A DNA stretch of 12,148 nucleotides from CAYOLL01 sp964404765 [NCBI: uncultured Gemmatimonadota bacterium] (GTDB lineage: Bacteria > 4572-55), in contig CAYOLL010000180.1 of the NCBI GenBank assembly GCA_964404765.1, forward strand, positions 1-12,148, in the 5' to 3' direction. Both the position numbers and the translations under genes were made by a program. The notes under the pieces are model-generated. The model was not told the DNA's origin. It made no database searches and worked only from the letters and a program-made list of their open reading frames with translations. Shown one piece after another: positions 5,794 to 12,148 of the stretch (its first letter is position 1; every line of letters begins with the position of its first letter).

Positions 5794-8700
5794 ATGCATA
5801 TCCTCAAAGTCTGCTTAGAAAACATCAAAAACTTCAAAGATGAAATTTTTACATTTGAACCCGGCACAAACGCGATTTGCGGCCCAAACGGGGCAGGCAA
5901 AACCACCATCATCGAAGCGATTTCCTTTGCCCTTTTCGACTCAATTCCCTACAAAAAGGAAGATTTCGTCCGACGTGGCGAGAAAAAAGGTACCGTTCGG
6001 ATCACCTTTGTTTCCTCGTTGGACAGTCGGGTTTACACCGTCGTGCGGGCTACAGGAGTAGAGCATTTTGTCTATGATGAGGAGCTAAATGTTCGCGTCG
6101 CCGAGCAAACATCGCAAGTTCTTAAATGGCTGCATGAACACATGGAAGTCGAAACATCCCTGAGCTTGTCGGAGTTATTTGAAACGACGATTGGCGTGCA
6201 ACAGGGCATGTTTACAGCCGATTTCAAGTTGACGGCTGGTAAGCGCAAACCCATATTTGATAAAATGTTACGGGTCGAAGAATACCGTATTGCCAGTGAC
6301 GAGCTCAAGTATCTGGGCGATCATATCAAAGCCCGATTACAAGTCCTGCAAAATCAAATGGCTGAAATGGACGGTGAGCTTAAGCAATTGCCGGAGTTGA
6401 CTGTGGAACTAACCCGTCTGGCTGCCGAGTTGCAGCGTTTGGAAAGCGCACTCAGTCAATCAGAACGACTACAGGCGGAAGCCGATACGGCCTTAAAAAT
6501 TTTGGATTCGCAAGCGGAGGCTTTAAATCGGCTGACCGGTCTGACTCAGACTCGGCAGTTGCAGTGCGCACACGCCGAAAAGGATTGTCAGGCGGCTCTT
6601 CAGGAGCTGGAACGCGCCCGTACCGCGCATCGTCTTGTCCAGGAAACCCTTGAGGATTTTCAAGCCTATCAAAAAAATACGGTTTTATTGGAAGATTTGA
6701 GCAAGCAGCGCAAAATGCGGGATGAACTAAAAGATCAGCTTAATCGTTATGAGCATGATTTGAATCGAGTACGCGTTGAATACAAAGTTTTGCAAGAGGA
6801 ACTTAGTGGAGCGGAAGCCGCACGAGAGCAATTAAAAACATTAAAGCCGATGGCTGATAAACAAGCCAAGCTGGAAAACAGCTTACAGCAGTTGGAAGTC
6901 AGCCTGGGCGCATATCTGCAACTGGAAAAAAGCCGTAAAAGCCTCAATATTGAATTGGAGAAACTTCGCGCCCGTTGTCTGGAACTAACCCGCCGCGCAG
7001 AGGAATTTGAGAAATTTCGACCTTTGGCCGAATCTCTGGCTGGTCTTGAAGAACAATTGCAGACGCTGCAACAGGAAGAGCGCCGTCTTCATACACGGGC
7101 GATTGAGCAGCAGCAATGGCGGCAGCATCAGGATCGTTTGGCTGTCGAACTCAATACCCTGGTGAAAAATATGGAGCAATTAACGGTCGAGATCAATCAA
7201 GTTGAGAAGCTTAAACCCATTGCTGACGACTATGGCAGTTTAACCCAGCAGCATAAAAATCTGCAAGCACAGGCCGCTGATTTAAAAGCACGGGTAAAAA
7301 ACGATCAGATAACGCGTACACAAGTTAAAGACGGGTTGTGCCCCTTCCTTAGACAAAGTTGCAAAAATTTGACGCCTGGCCAAACGCTGGTTGATTTTTT
7401 CGATACGGAAATTGCGGATTATTCCCGCCAAATTCAAGAAGCGGAAGAAGGATTCGCCAGTGTTGATGCGAAACTGAATATGGCGAAATCTGCCCAAATT
7501 CATTTGGAAAATCTGCCGCGCTTGAATGAACAACTTGGCGAAATGGCCGCGCGTCAGGATACACTGCAAAACCAAGACATCGATCTGACACGATGTTTAG
7601 CGGAATTTCCGCCTGTTGACGAGACCCATCTGACAGCGTTGCGACAAAAAATAGCGCAATTAAACCAGGCACAAAAGGATGCCGGCCTGGCGAAATCAAA
7701 GATTGATAAGCTGCACGATATTGCCGAGCAAATGACACAAAGCCAGGCCGATATACAGACCCGAACTGCGCAACTGACACACCTAAACGACCAATTGGAT
7801 GCTCTGGACAAAACGCGCGTGGAAAAGGATACCATATTGGCCGAGCTTAAGTTATTGGGTGACTCCCACATCCGCTGCACCCAGTTGATGCTGACGGCGG
7901 CTAAAGAAACGGAAATCCAAAAACGGCTGGAGGCGCTGCACATCAAAGGCAAGACGCTCCGTGCCGAGGTTGACGGCTTTAACGAGCGTCTCAAAATCTA
8001 TACTCAGTTGGACGAGCAGTGGCAGACGACGCAGAGCGCACAGCGTCGTTTGGAAAATGCGCATAATCAATATTTAAAGAATGAAGCGTTGGCCAAGATA
8101 CTGCCGGAAGCGCAACAGCACTACGATCAAGCAGAGCGTCAATTCGCTCAGGCCACCCGTGAACTGGCCGAGCATGAAATGCAAATGCGGCAGGCAGCCG
8201 CCGGTTATGACGCGAACCGTCACCAGGAATTACGAAATATGATGCAGCAGCGCCGCGACCAAATTGCGGCTTTTCGGGAAAACATCCGCACCGCCCGACA
8301 ACTTCAAACGACCCACGAGCAAAAGCAAAAGCAGTTGACGGAAATCGTGGAACGCCGCGCAAGTCTGGCAAAGGATGTGGATCGCTTGCAGCGAATGATG
8401 CATTTTGTTGATTATAGCCGTGATTTGCTTAAAGAAGCCGGGCCGCAAGTCAGCGCCGTATCACAAATCAATGTCACCAGTCGGGCCGACCAACTTTTTC
8501 GCAATATCTCCGGCCGCCCCTATCTGACGCTGACCTGGACGCCGACCTACGACATCGAAGTGCAGGAAGATGGCCGTAGCCGGACTTTTAACAACCTGTC
8601 CGGGGGTGAGCAAATGTCGGCAGCCTTAGCTGTGCGACTGGCACTGCTTAAAGAAGTTTCTAAAGTAGATGTTGCTTTTTTTGACGAACCGACGGTCAAC

Positions 8701-8913
8701 ATGGACGAAATTCGCCGGCGCAATCTCGCCGATCAGATTCGACAAATTCCCGGTTTCTCTCAGCTTTTTGTGATCAGCCATGACGATACGTTCGAGCGAG
8801 TGACGGATCATGTTGTGCGGGTAGGGCGTGACGATAATGGCAATGGGAATGGGAACGGACATCATGCGCAGCCTGTCCTCGTGGAACAGCAAGCCGATTT
8901 TCATTTATTATAG
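5794..8913 (+). CDS. SbcC/Rad50-like coiled-coil SMC-family ATPase
   Basis: The 1039-residue protein has the split ABC-ATPase plan of Rad50/SbcC proteins, which act with an Mre11/SbcD nuclease in DNA end processing. The N-terminal half has Walker A GPNGAGKT (30-37) and the Q-loop region IGVQQGMF (133-140). Two long Gln/Glu/Lys/Leu-rich coiled coils (about 170-510 and 530-870) follow. The C-terminal half has signature LSGGE (935-939), Walker B VAFFDEPT (960-967), a D-loop at about 969-971 and the switch His996 in ISHDD. At the apex, where Rad50 carries CXXC, there is CPFLRQSC (C516, C523): a CX6C spacing at the exact middle of the protein. No SbcD/Mre11 gene is adjacent, since the upstream neighbour is a divergent kinase. 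The C-terminus carries a hydrophilic tail with GNGNGNGN. Membership of the family is firm, but an SbcCD nuclease role is not shown. Confidence 0.93.
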   Translation: MHILKVCLENIKNFKDEIFTFEPGTNAICGPNGAGKTTIIEAISFALFDSIPYKKEDFVRRGEKKGTVRITFVSSLDSRVYTVVRATGVEHFVYDEELNVRVAEQTSQVLKWLHEHMEVETSLSLSELFETTIGVQQGMFTADFKLTAGKRKPIFDKMLRVEEYRIASDELKYLGDHIKARLQVLQNQMAEMDGELKQLPELTVELTRLAAELQRLESALSQSERLQAEADTALKILDSQAEALNRLTGLTQTRQLQCAHAEKDCQAALQELERARTAHRLVQETLEDFQAYQKNTVLLEDLSKQRKMRDELKDQLNRYEHDLNRVRVEYKVLQEELSGAEAAREQLKTLKPMADKQAKLENSLQQLEVSLGAYLQLEKSRKSLNIELEKLRARCLELTRRAEEFEKFRPLAESLAGLEEQLQTLQQEERRLHTRAIEQQQWRQHQDRLAVELNTLVKNMEQLTVEINQVEKLKPIADDYGSLTQQHKNLQAQAADLKARVKNDQITRTQVKDGLCPFLRQSCKNLTPGQTLVDFFDTEIADYSRQIQEAEEGFASVDAKLNMAKSAQIHLENLPRLNEQLGEMAARQDTLQNQDIDLTRCLAEFPPVDETHLTALRQKIAQLNQAQKDAGLAKSKIDKLHDIAEQMTQSQADIQTRTAQLTHLNDQLDALDKTRVEKDTILAELKLLGDSHIRCTQLMLTAAKETEIQKRLEALHIKGKTLRAEVDGFNERLKIYTQLDEQWQTTQSAQRRLENAHNQYLKNEALAKILPEAQQHYDQAERQFAQATRELAEHEMQMRQAAAGYDANRHQELRNMMQQRRDQIAAFRENIRTARQLQTTHEQKQKQLTEIVERRASLAKDVDRLQRMMHFVDYSRDLLKEAGPQVSAVSQINVTSRADQLFRNISGRPYLTLTWTPTYDIEVQEDGRSRTFNNLSGGEQMSAALAVRLALLKEVSKVDVAFFDEPTVNMDEIRRRNLADQIRQIPGFSQLFVISHDDTFERVTDHVVRVGRDDNGNGNGNGHHAQPVLVEQQADFHLL
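8836..8859 (+). repeat. Imperfect hexanucleotide tandem repeat (AATGGS)4
   Basis: AATGGC, AATGGG, AATGGG and AACGGA follow each other inside the 3' end of the SbcC-like gene and encode the NGNGNGNG stretch of the tail after the ATPase domain. Slippage here would change length in whole codon pairs without shifting the frame. Confidence 0.6.
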
Positions 8914-8921
8914 GGCGTGTG

Positions 8922-8991
8922 AAGAAATGTCATTTTTCAAAAGTTTATCGCTCATTTTCAAGTACTTATGCACTCAAAAATGACACTTCTT
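8922..8991. repeat. 16-bp inverted repeat after the SbcC-like gene
   Basis: AAGAAATGTCATTTTT at 8922-8937 and AAAAATGACACTTCTT at 8976-8991 are complementary at 15 of 16 positions, with 38 bases between. It begins nine bases after the TAG stop at 8913. It could act as a terminator-like or mRNA-end-protecting hairpin, or be a short dispersed element. The loop itself contains the palindrome AAGTACTT (8960-8967) flanked by CATTTT/AAAATG. Confidence 0.5.
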
Positions 8992-9049
8992 GGAGTTTAT
9001 CCTTACGTTCGCTGATTTTTTTTGATGACTTTTAGAAATGTGGTTTTTC

Positions 9050-9220
9050 AGCCCCGATAGGGGCGTCCCGTTTGTAGCCTGCTAATGTCAATGCTGTTAT
9101 CCAAGCCCCATCGGGGCGACCCGTTCGATTATCACTTCACCATTTTAACGGGCCGCCCTTACAGGGCTTAGATGTTTGGATGTTGCGGATTGCTACAAAC
9201 GTTTGCCCCTAACGGGGCAT
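9050..9220. repeat. Array of four REP-like hairpins in two inverted doublets
   Basis: Four GCCCC-loop-GGGGC type hairpins lie at 9051-9064, 9105-9117, 9155-9167 and 9205-9218. The first two are followed on the plus strand by a CCCGTT(T) tail (unit 1: GTCCCGTTTGTAGC; unit 2: GACCCGTTCG). The last two carry the same tail on the minus strand (unit 3: GGCCCGTTA; unit 4: CGTTTGTAGC). Reading the right half on the minus strand gives the same order as the left half: hairpin, GTTTGTAGC, an ATCCAA-containing spacer, hairpin, CCCGTT. The array is therefore an inverted duplication of a two-hairpin module, like the BIME arrangement of REP elements. No RAYT transposase is present in the window. Confidence 0.7.
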
Positions 9221-9367
9221 ATAAACGGAATGCTATGTACAACTCCTTGAGTAATAAATAGTTATACGGTTATACAAAATTTCTAAAAACCAATCGAGAA
9301 ATGCGCGAACGTGAGGGTTTATCACAGTTTCCTATAACTTCCCCCACTATTCTCAACAGGCCAAAGG

Positions 9368-10318
9368 ATGACCCGCACCGACCTTTCCCATGCTATCAAA
9401 GTTCTTGCCTATGAAGTCGGCTTCGATAAAGTTGGTTTTGCCGAGGCCCGGCCCACCGGCGAGGCAAGCCACCTGCAGTCTTGGTTAGCGCAAGGTTTCC
9501 ATGGCACGATGGAATGGATGGCGCGCAATACCGATCTGCGGCTTGATCCAACCCGGCTTTTTCCCGGCGCGAAGTCGGTGGTCGCTTTAGCCATGAATTA
9601 CCAAACATCTTATCAACACTCGCCGGATTCTGATCACGGCTGCATTTCCCGTTATGCCTGGGGCGATGACTACCACGACGTGCTGAAGCAGCGAATGCAG
9701 CAGATGCTCACCCACATCCGCAAACTTGACCCAGAAATTGAAGGCCGTTGTTGCGTAGATACCGCGCCGCTGCAGGATAAGTTTTGGGCAGTGCAAGCCG
9801 GTCTCGGCTGGCTGGGCAAGCATAGCAATGTGATTAGCCGCGACCTGGGTTCATGGATATTTTTGGGCGAGATTATTTTGAATGTCGAATTGGATTATGA
9901 TACCCCACAGCCCGATTACTGCGGTTCCTGCCGTCGCTGCATAGATATCTGCCCAACCGCAGCCATCGTTCAACCCTACGTGGTCGATGCCACAAAGTGT
10001 ATTTCATATTGGACGATTGAGCATCGTGGTGAAATTGATCCGGCGATAGGCGAGCTTACAGGTAATCGCATTTTTGGCTGTGACGATTGTCAGGATGTAT
10101 GCCCCTGGAATATCAAATTTAGCCGACCGACCCAAAAGCCGGAGTTTCAACCGCGAGCGGGTCTGGTTCGGCCAAACCTGAGCGAGCTGGATGATTTGAC
10201 TGAAGAGGCTTTTCGCCGAAATTTCCGCAAAAGTCCGATTAAAAGGTCTAAATATGCCGGATTTCGCCGCAATGTGACCGTTGCTTTAAAAAATCATGCA
10301 AAAAGCATCAAAAAATGA
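9368..10318 (+). CDS. queG: Epoxyqueuosine reductase QueG
   Basis: This cytoplasmic cobalamin- and iron-sulfur-dependent enzyme reduces epoxyqueuosine to queuosine at the wobble position of GUN-anticodon tRNAs. Visible features are the N-terminal GFDKVGFAEA (18-27), the substrate/cobalamin region with the proposed proton-donor Asp131 in VDTAPLQDK, and AGLGWLGKHSN (144-154). The ferredoxin-like Cys ladder is CGSCRRCIDICP (C185, C188, C191, C195), C211 and CDDCQDVCPWN (C238, C241, C245), giving two 4Fe-4S clusters. At 316 residues it is the short form: it stops soon after the conserved SPIKRSKYAGFRRN segment and lacks the longer HEAT-like tail of forms near 380 residues. The ATG at 9368 fits the family N-terminus; the ribosome binding site (AACAGG/AAAGG just upstream) is imperfect. 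Other queuosine genes are not in the window. Confidence 0.96.
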   Translation: MTRTDLSHAIKVLAYEVGFDKVGFAEARPTGEASHLQSWLAQGFHGTMEWMARNTDLRLDPTRLFPGAKSVVALAMNYQTSYQHSPDSDHGCISRYAWGDDYHDVLKQRMQQMLTHIRKLDPEIEGRCCVDTAPLQDKFWAVQAGLGWLGKHSNVISRDLGSWIFLGEIILNVELDYDTPQPDYCGSCRRCIDICPTAAIVQPYVVDATKCISYWTIEHRGEIDPAIGELTGNRIFGCDDCQDVCPWNIKFSRPTQKPEFQPRAGLVRPNLSELDDLTEEAFRRNFRKSPIKRSKYAGFRRNVTVALKNHAKSIKK

Positions 10319-10328
10319 TGTTTTATGC

Positions 10329-10356
10329 TTGACAAGCCTTTTTTAAATTCTATTTT
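10329..10356 (+). promoter_or_regulatory. Predicted sigma-70 promoter of the CBM48 gene
   Basis: TTGACA (perfect -35, 10329-10334) and TATTTT (-10, 10351-10356) are separated by 16 bp. Transcription should start near 10363, giving a leader of about 60 bases before the ATG at 10425. The promoter begins just after the queG stop, so the CBM48 gene is likely transcribed on its own. Confidence 0.6.
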
Positions 10357-10363
10357 CCGTACG

Positions 10364-10376
10364 CTCCACAGTGGAG
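10364..10376. promoter_or_regulatory. Palindrome CTCCACAGTGGAG at the predicted transcription start
   Basis: This is a perfect 6+1+6 inverted repeat directly at +1 of the predicted promoter. A one-base centre cannot form a good RNA hairpin, so a dimeric protein-binding operator is the more natural reading. The regulator is unknown. Confidence 0.4.
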
Positions 10377-10424
10377 ACACTTGTGGGATGTGGTGAAGCG
10401 ATTTATAAGAAAGGAGTCTGCAAT

Positions 10425-10733
10425 ATGTCTATCAAGAAGCAATTTGTCCAAAAAGGGGCTGTCTGCCGCGTGACCTTCCGACTGAACAAGAAGGACGTGA
10501 ACACGGCCAAATCCGTTGCTCTGGTTGGTGACTTTAACAACTGGGATCCGAAAACGAACATTATGGAACCGCTGAAAGGCGGAGAGTTTAAAGCTGTTGT
10601 AGAGTTGAAGGCCGGGCAAGAATACCAATTCCGCTACGTGGCTGATGGCAGCAACTGGTTAAATGATAGTGAAGCTGAAAAAGCTGCCAATGAATTTGGT
10701 GATTACAATTCTGTTATCAACGCAAACCAATAA
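10425..10733 (+). CDS. Stand-alone CBM48 / isoamylase early-set glycogen-binding protein
   Basis: The 102-residue protein is a single CBM48-like beta-sandwich, the module that binds glycogen or starch in branching enzymes and in the AMPK beta subunit. Recognisable parts are VALVGDFNNWDP (31-42), the GGEFKAVVELKAGQEYQFRYVADG run (52-75), NWLNDSEAE (77-85) and YNSVI (94-98). Trp40, Trp78 and Asn95 correspond by my alignment to sugar-contacting Trp100, Trp133 and Asn150 of AMPK beta. No catalytic domain or signal peptide is present, so it is probably a small cytoplasmic glycogen-associated protein (inference). The start at 10425 is chosen because AAAGGAG lies eight bases upstream and the family begins here; an in-frame ATG at 10371 would add 18 unlikely residues and lies close to the predicted transcription start. 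Confidence 0.9.
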   Translation: MSIKKQFVQKGAVCRVTFRLNKKDVNTAKSVALVGDFNNWDPKTNIMEPLKGGEFKAVVELKAGQEYQFRYVADGSNWLNDSEAEKAANEFGDYNSVINANQ

Positions 10734-10761
10734 CAAGCGCTAAAAAAGTTTCACCACAATG

Positions 10762-10806
10762 ACAGCCGGCGGTTTTCCTTGCGAAGATTGCCGGTTTTGC
10801 TGTTTT
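10762..10806 (+). terminator. Possible terminator between convergent genes
   Basis: ACAGCCGGC (10762-10770) can pair with GCCGG (10790-10794) and then GCTGT (10799-10803) across a small bulge, ending in TTTT at 10803-10806. It lies 30 bases after the CBM48 stop and before the convergent secreted-protein gene's end at 10837. The bulge and short T run make it a modest candidate. Confidence 0.35.
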
Positions 10807-10836
10807 AGGGAGTATAATTTATTATTTATAATTTTT

Positions 10837-12066
10837 TTAGTGCTTCCCATACCTGGCTGCCGGCGCAGATGTGACCCGTACGCGAGGCCCGCTTTCGCGG
10901 AGTGTCTCAAAAGCCGGGGCATCCAGGCGCAAACATTTTACTTCCCAGTCAAAGGAATAATTACCGGCGCCATTCGCCAATTCTTGCACAGTAATTTCAG
11001 CCGGCGATTTTTTAATTACGGCCAGCCCTTTGGAATCCGCAGACAGTGGTGTTAGCTGAACGACCATGCCATTGGTTTGCACGGCGGCTGCAAAATCGGC
11101 GGGCAGCCGAATTGTCGCCCGTCCCTGAATCAATGCCTGAGTGCCGCAGATGTAGATCATTGCCTGCGGCCCGCTTAAACCGGCGTACCACATGGCGTCT
11201 GCGCGTTCCGGGGTGGCAATTTGGGCTACACCAAACTGGCCAAATAAAATGCCGCGTCCGGCGCTATCTACATACAAACCGGCCTGATCATAACCGTCAC
11301 TGTCCATCACACTAATATAGCCATTATTGGGATAACCGGGAAGATTTCCGACATAGGCATTAAAATTTCCGTTAGCGCCAAAGGCGTGAATCTGTCCGGC
11401 GTTTTCGGCGCTGACAAACATGCGTACTCCGTCATAGCCAAAACCGTCGGCGCCCTGCACGCCAATCCAGCCATTGTTGGGATAACCATAGGTGTGCGAA
11501 AGCAATACATTGTCCGCTTGATTTTGACCGAGTAGTTCCAGTGTGCCTACGCTGTCCGTTGCCGAAAAAAGATAGGCCTTGCCATAGCCGTTAGCCCCAT
11601 ACACGCTCAGCATCCCCTGCATTGGATCAAGCGTGGACCAACCTGAAGCTACATTCAGATAGCCATTGGGATTGTACAGGGCCAGGTAGCCTGCTTGTGC
11701 GGTTGGCTGCCCGTCAGCCGCGTAAGCGCCGATTTCTGCCCGTACAAAAGTGTCCTGCCCGCGAAACCAGGCCGCGCCATCCGCTACATCTAATCTGGCA
11801 ACCGGCTCGGCTAAACCCAGCCCAACATTACCGTTGCCGGCAACCGTAAATAGTGAATTGACGCTGCCAGCGCTAAGAATTTGGAAAGCGGGGGCCGGCG
11901 TCTGCAAGCCTAATGCAAATTTAAAGCCATTTTTACCGGCGCTAAACAGGGTATCGTTTGGCGCGGAAACAATATGCACCCCTTCACTTTGCGCCAGGGC
12001 CAGCAGGGGTAACAGCCAGCCGGTCAGGCTAAAGATGAGGCATTTTACTGAACGGGATCGTTTCAT
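10837..12066 (-). CDS. Secreted repeat protein of unknown function
   Basis: I do not recognise a named function. The 409-residue protein starts with a clear Sec signal peptide (KRSR, hydrophobic core about 9-24, likely cleavage after ALA at 23-25). Next comes SLFTVAGNGNVGLGLAEPVARLDV (71-94), the 'GNVGIG…P…LDV' motif common at the head of tail-fibre-like and surface proteins. The middle (about 131-285) contains at least three imperfect 50-residue repeats keyed by PNGYLNV, PNNGWIGV and PNNGYISV, rich in Gly, Asn and aromatic residues, probably beta-structured. The C-terminal part (about 305-385; MVVQLTPL, KKSPAEITVQEL, GNYSFDWEVK) resembles a domain seen at the end of other secreted repeat proteins, from memory. 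It has no membrane anchor or LPXTG and only two Cys after the signal (C307, C378). AAAGGAC a few bases before ATG supports the start. A surface or extracellular structural role is inferred. Confidence 0.85.
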   Translation of the reverse strand: MKRSRSVKCLIFSLTGWLLPLLALAQSEGVHIVSAPNDTLFSAGKNGFKFALGLQTPAPAFQILSAGSVNSLFTVAGNGNVGLGLAEPVARLDVADGAAWFRGQDTFVRAEIGAYAADGQPTAQAGYLALYNPNGYLNVASGWSTLDPMQGMLSVYGANGYGKAYLFSATDSVGTLELLGQNQADNVLLSHTYGYPNNGWIGVQGADGFGYDGVRMFVSAENAGQIHAFGANGNFNAYVGNLPGYPNNGYISVMDSDGYDQAGLYVDSAGRGILFGQFGVAQIATPERADAMWYAGLSGPQAMIYICGTQALIQGRATIRLPADFAAAVQTNGMVVQLTPLSADSKGLAVIKKSPAEITVQELANGAGNYSFDWEVKCLRLDAPAFETLRESGPRVRVTSAPAARYGKH

Positions 12067-12148
12067 GTTGTCCTTTTTGGGATATTGGATAATTTTGTAA
12101 TAGTCAGAGACCTTTAGAACACTTTTAAAGTTGTCATTCCGGCATGTT
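12067..12148. other. Upstream region of the secreted protein, with possible repeat fragment
   Basis: This short stretch must contain the promoter of the minus-strand secreted-protein gene, but no strong -35/-10 pair is evident. The last bases, GTCATTCCGGCATG (12134-12147), look like the first half of a common dispersed palindrome of the GTCATTCCGGC type, cut by the window edge. This cannot be confirmed here. Confidence 0.25.

Larger units (their letters stand above)
8914..9367. other. 454-bp non-coding region between the SbcC-like gene and queG
   Basis: No credible gene is seen. Apart from the inverted repeat at 8922-8991 and the hairpin array at 9050-9220, the remainder (about 9221-9367) is AT-rich and should hold the queG promoter, but I cannot pick a convincing -35/-10 pair. 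Confidence 0.5.

Noticed and set aside
7554-7994. Several antisense open frames of 70-146 residues inside the SbcC-like gene
   Set aside because: They are composition shadows of a coiled-coil gene, rich in Ser/Arg/Cys, without start signals.
5793-8913. Chromosome-segregation SMC or RecN instead of SbcC
   Set aside because: There is no SMC-type Gly-rich hinge domain, and the central Cys-containing apex and the N-terminal motif spacing fit Rad50/SbcC better.
9050-9220. Possible CRISPR array
   Set aside because: There are only four units, in opposite orientations with unequal spacers and divergent sequence, and no cas genes; the units are hairpins of the REP type.
10371-10424. Longer CBM48 protein starting at ATG 10371
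   Set aside because: That ATG has no ribosome binding site, lies about where transcription is predicted to begin, and adds residues unlike the family; AAAGGAG points to 10425.

Overview
This 12.1 kb window is ordinary chromosomal housekeeping and signalling DNA. It carries seven well-supported protein-coding genes and several intergenic regions rich in repeats and palindromes. I see no transposase, phage, rRNA, tRNA or CRISPR locus. The organism is a free-living Gram-negative-type bacterium: it has a periplasmic sensor histidine kinase, a secreted protein with a classical signal peptide, Shine-Dalgarno sites of the AAGGAG type and moderate GC. The mix of a Cys-rich tail on a response regulator, a single-domain CBM48 protein, a 'GNVGLG…RLDV' secreted protein and short GCCCC…GGGGC palindromes suggests the FCB side of the tree (Calditrichota/KSB1/Ignavibacteria-like). 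That is an impression from family knowledge, not a proven placement.

Layout. (1) trpD (72-1085, +) stands alone, with no other trp gene in the window. It is followed by about 510 bp of non-coding DNA bounded by an inverted repeat. (2) A minus-strand signalling block follows, listed in transcription order. A membrane histidine kinase with a solute-binding periplasmic domain and two PAS domains (5579-3081) is joined by a TAATG stop/start overlap to a single-domain Rcp1-like response regulator (3081-2623). A nested palindrome then forms a likely terminator (2527-2615). After it comes a second response regulator with a four-cysteine C-terminal domain (2247-1597) and its own ribosome binding site. 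(3) A 214-bp divergent intergenic region separates the kinase from a large SbcC/Rad50-type coiled-coil ATPase (5794-8913, +). (4) A 454-bp intergenic region holds a 16-bp inverted repeat and a compact array of four REP-like hairpins in two inverted doublets. (5) queG (9368-10318, +) encodes the last enzyme of queuosine formation. (6) A 102-residue stand-alone glycogen-binding (CBM48/isoamylase early-set) protein (10425-10733, +) follows a consensus-like promoter with a palindrome at the predicted transcription start. (7) A secreted repeat protein (12066-10837, -) converges on it.

How the genes relate. The kinase and the adjacent regulator are very likely one two-component system: an extracellular small ligand is sensed by the Venus-flytrap domain and phosphate passes to a regulator that has no DNA-binding domain. 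The second regulator may share the pathway. The other genes look functionally independent. The most unusual points are the CX6C apex in place of the CXXC zinc hook in the SbcC-like protein together with no adjacent nuclease gene, the inverted doublet of REP-like hairpins, and the nested palindrome behind the kinase/regulator pair.
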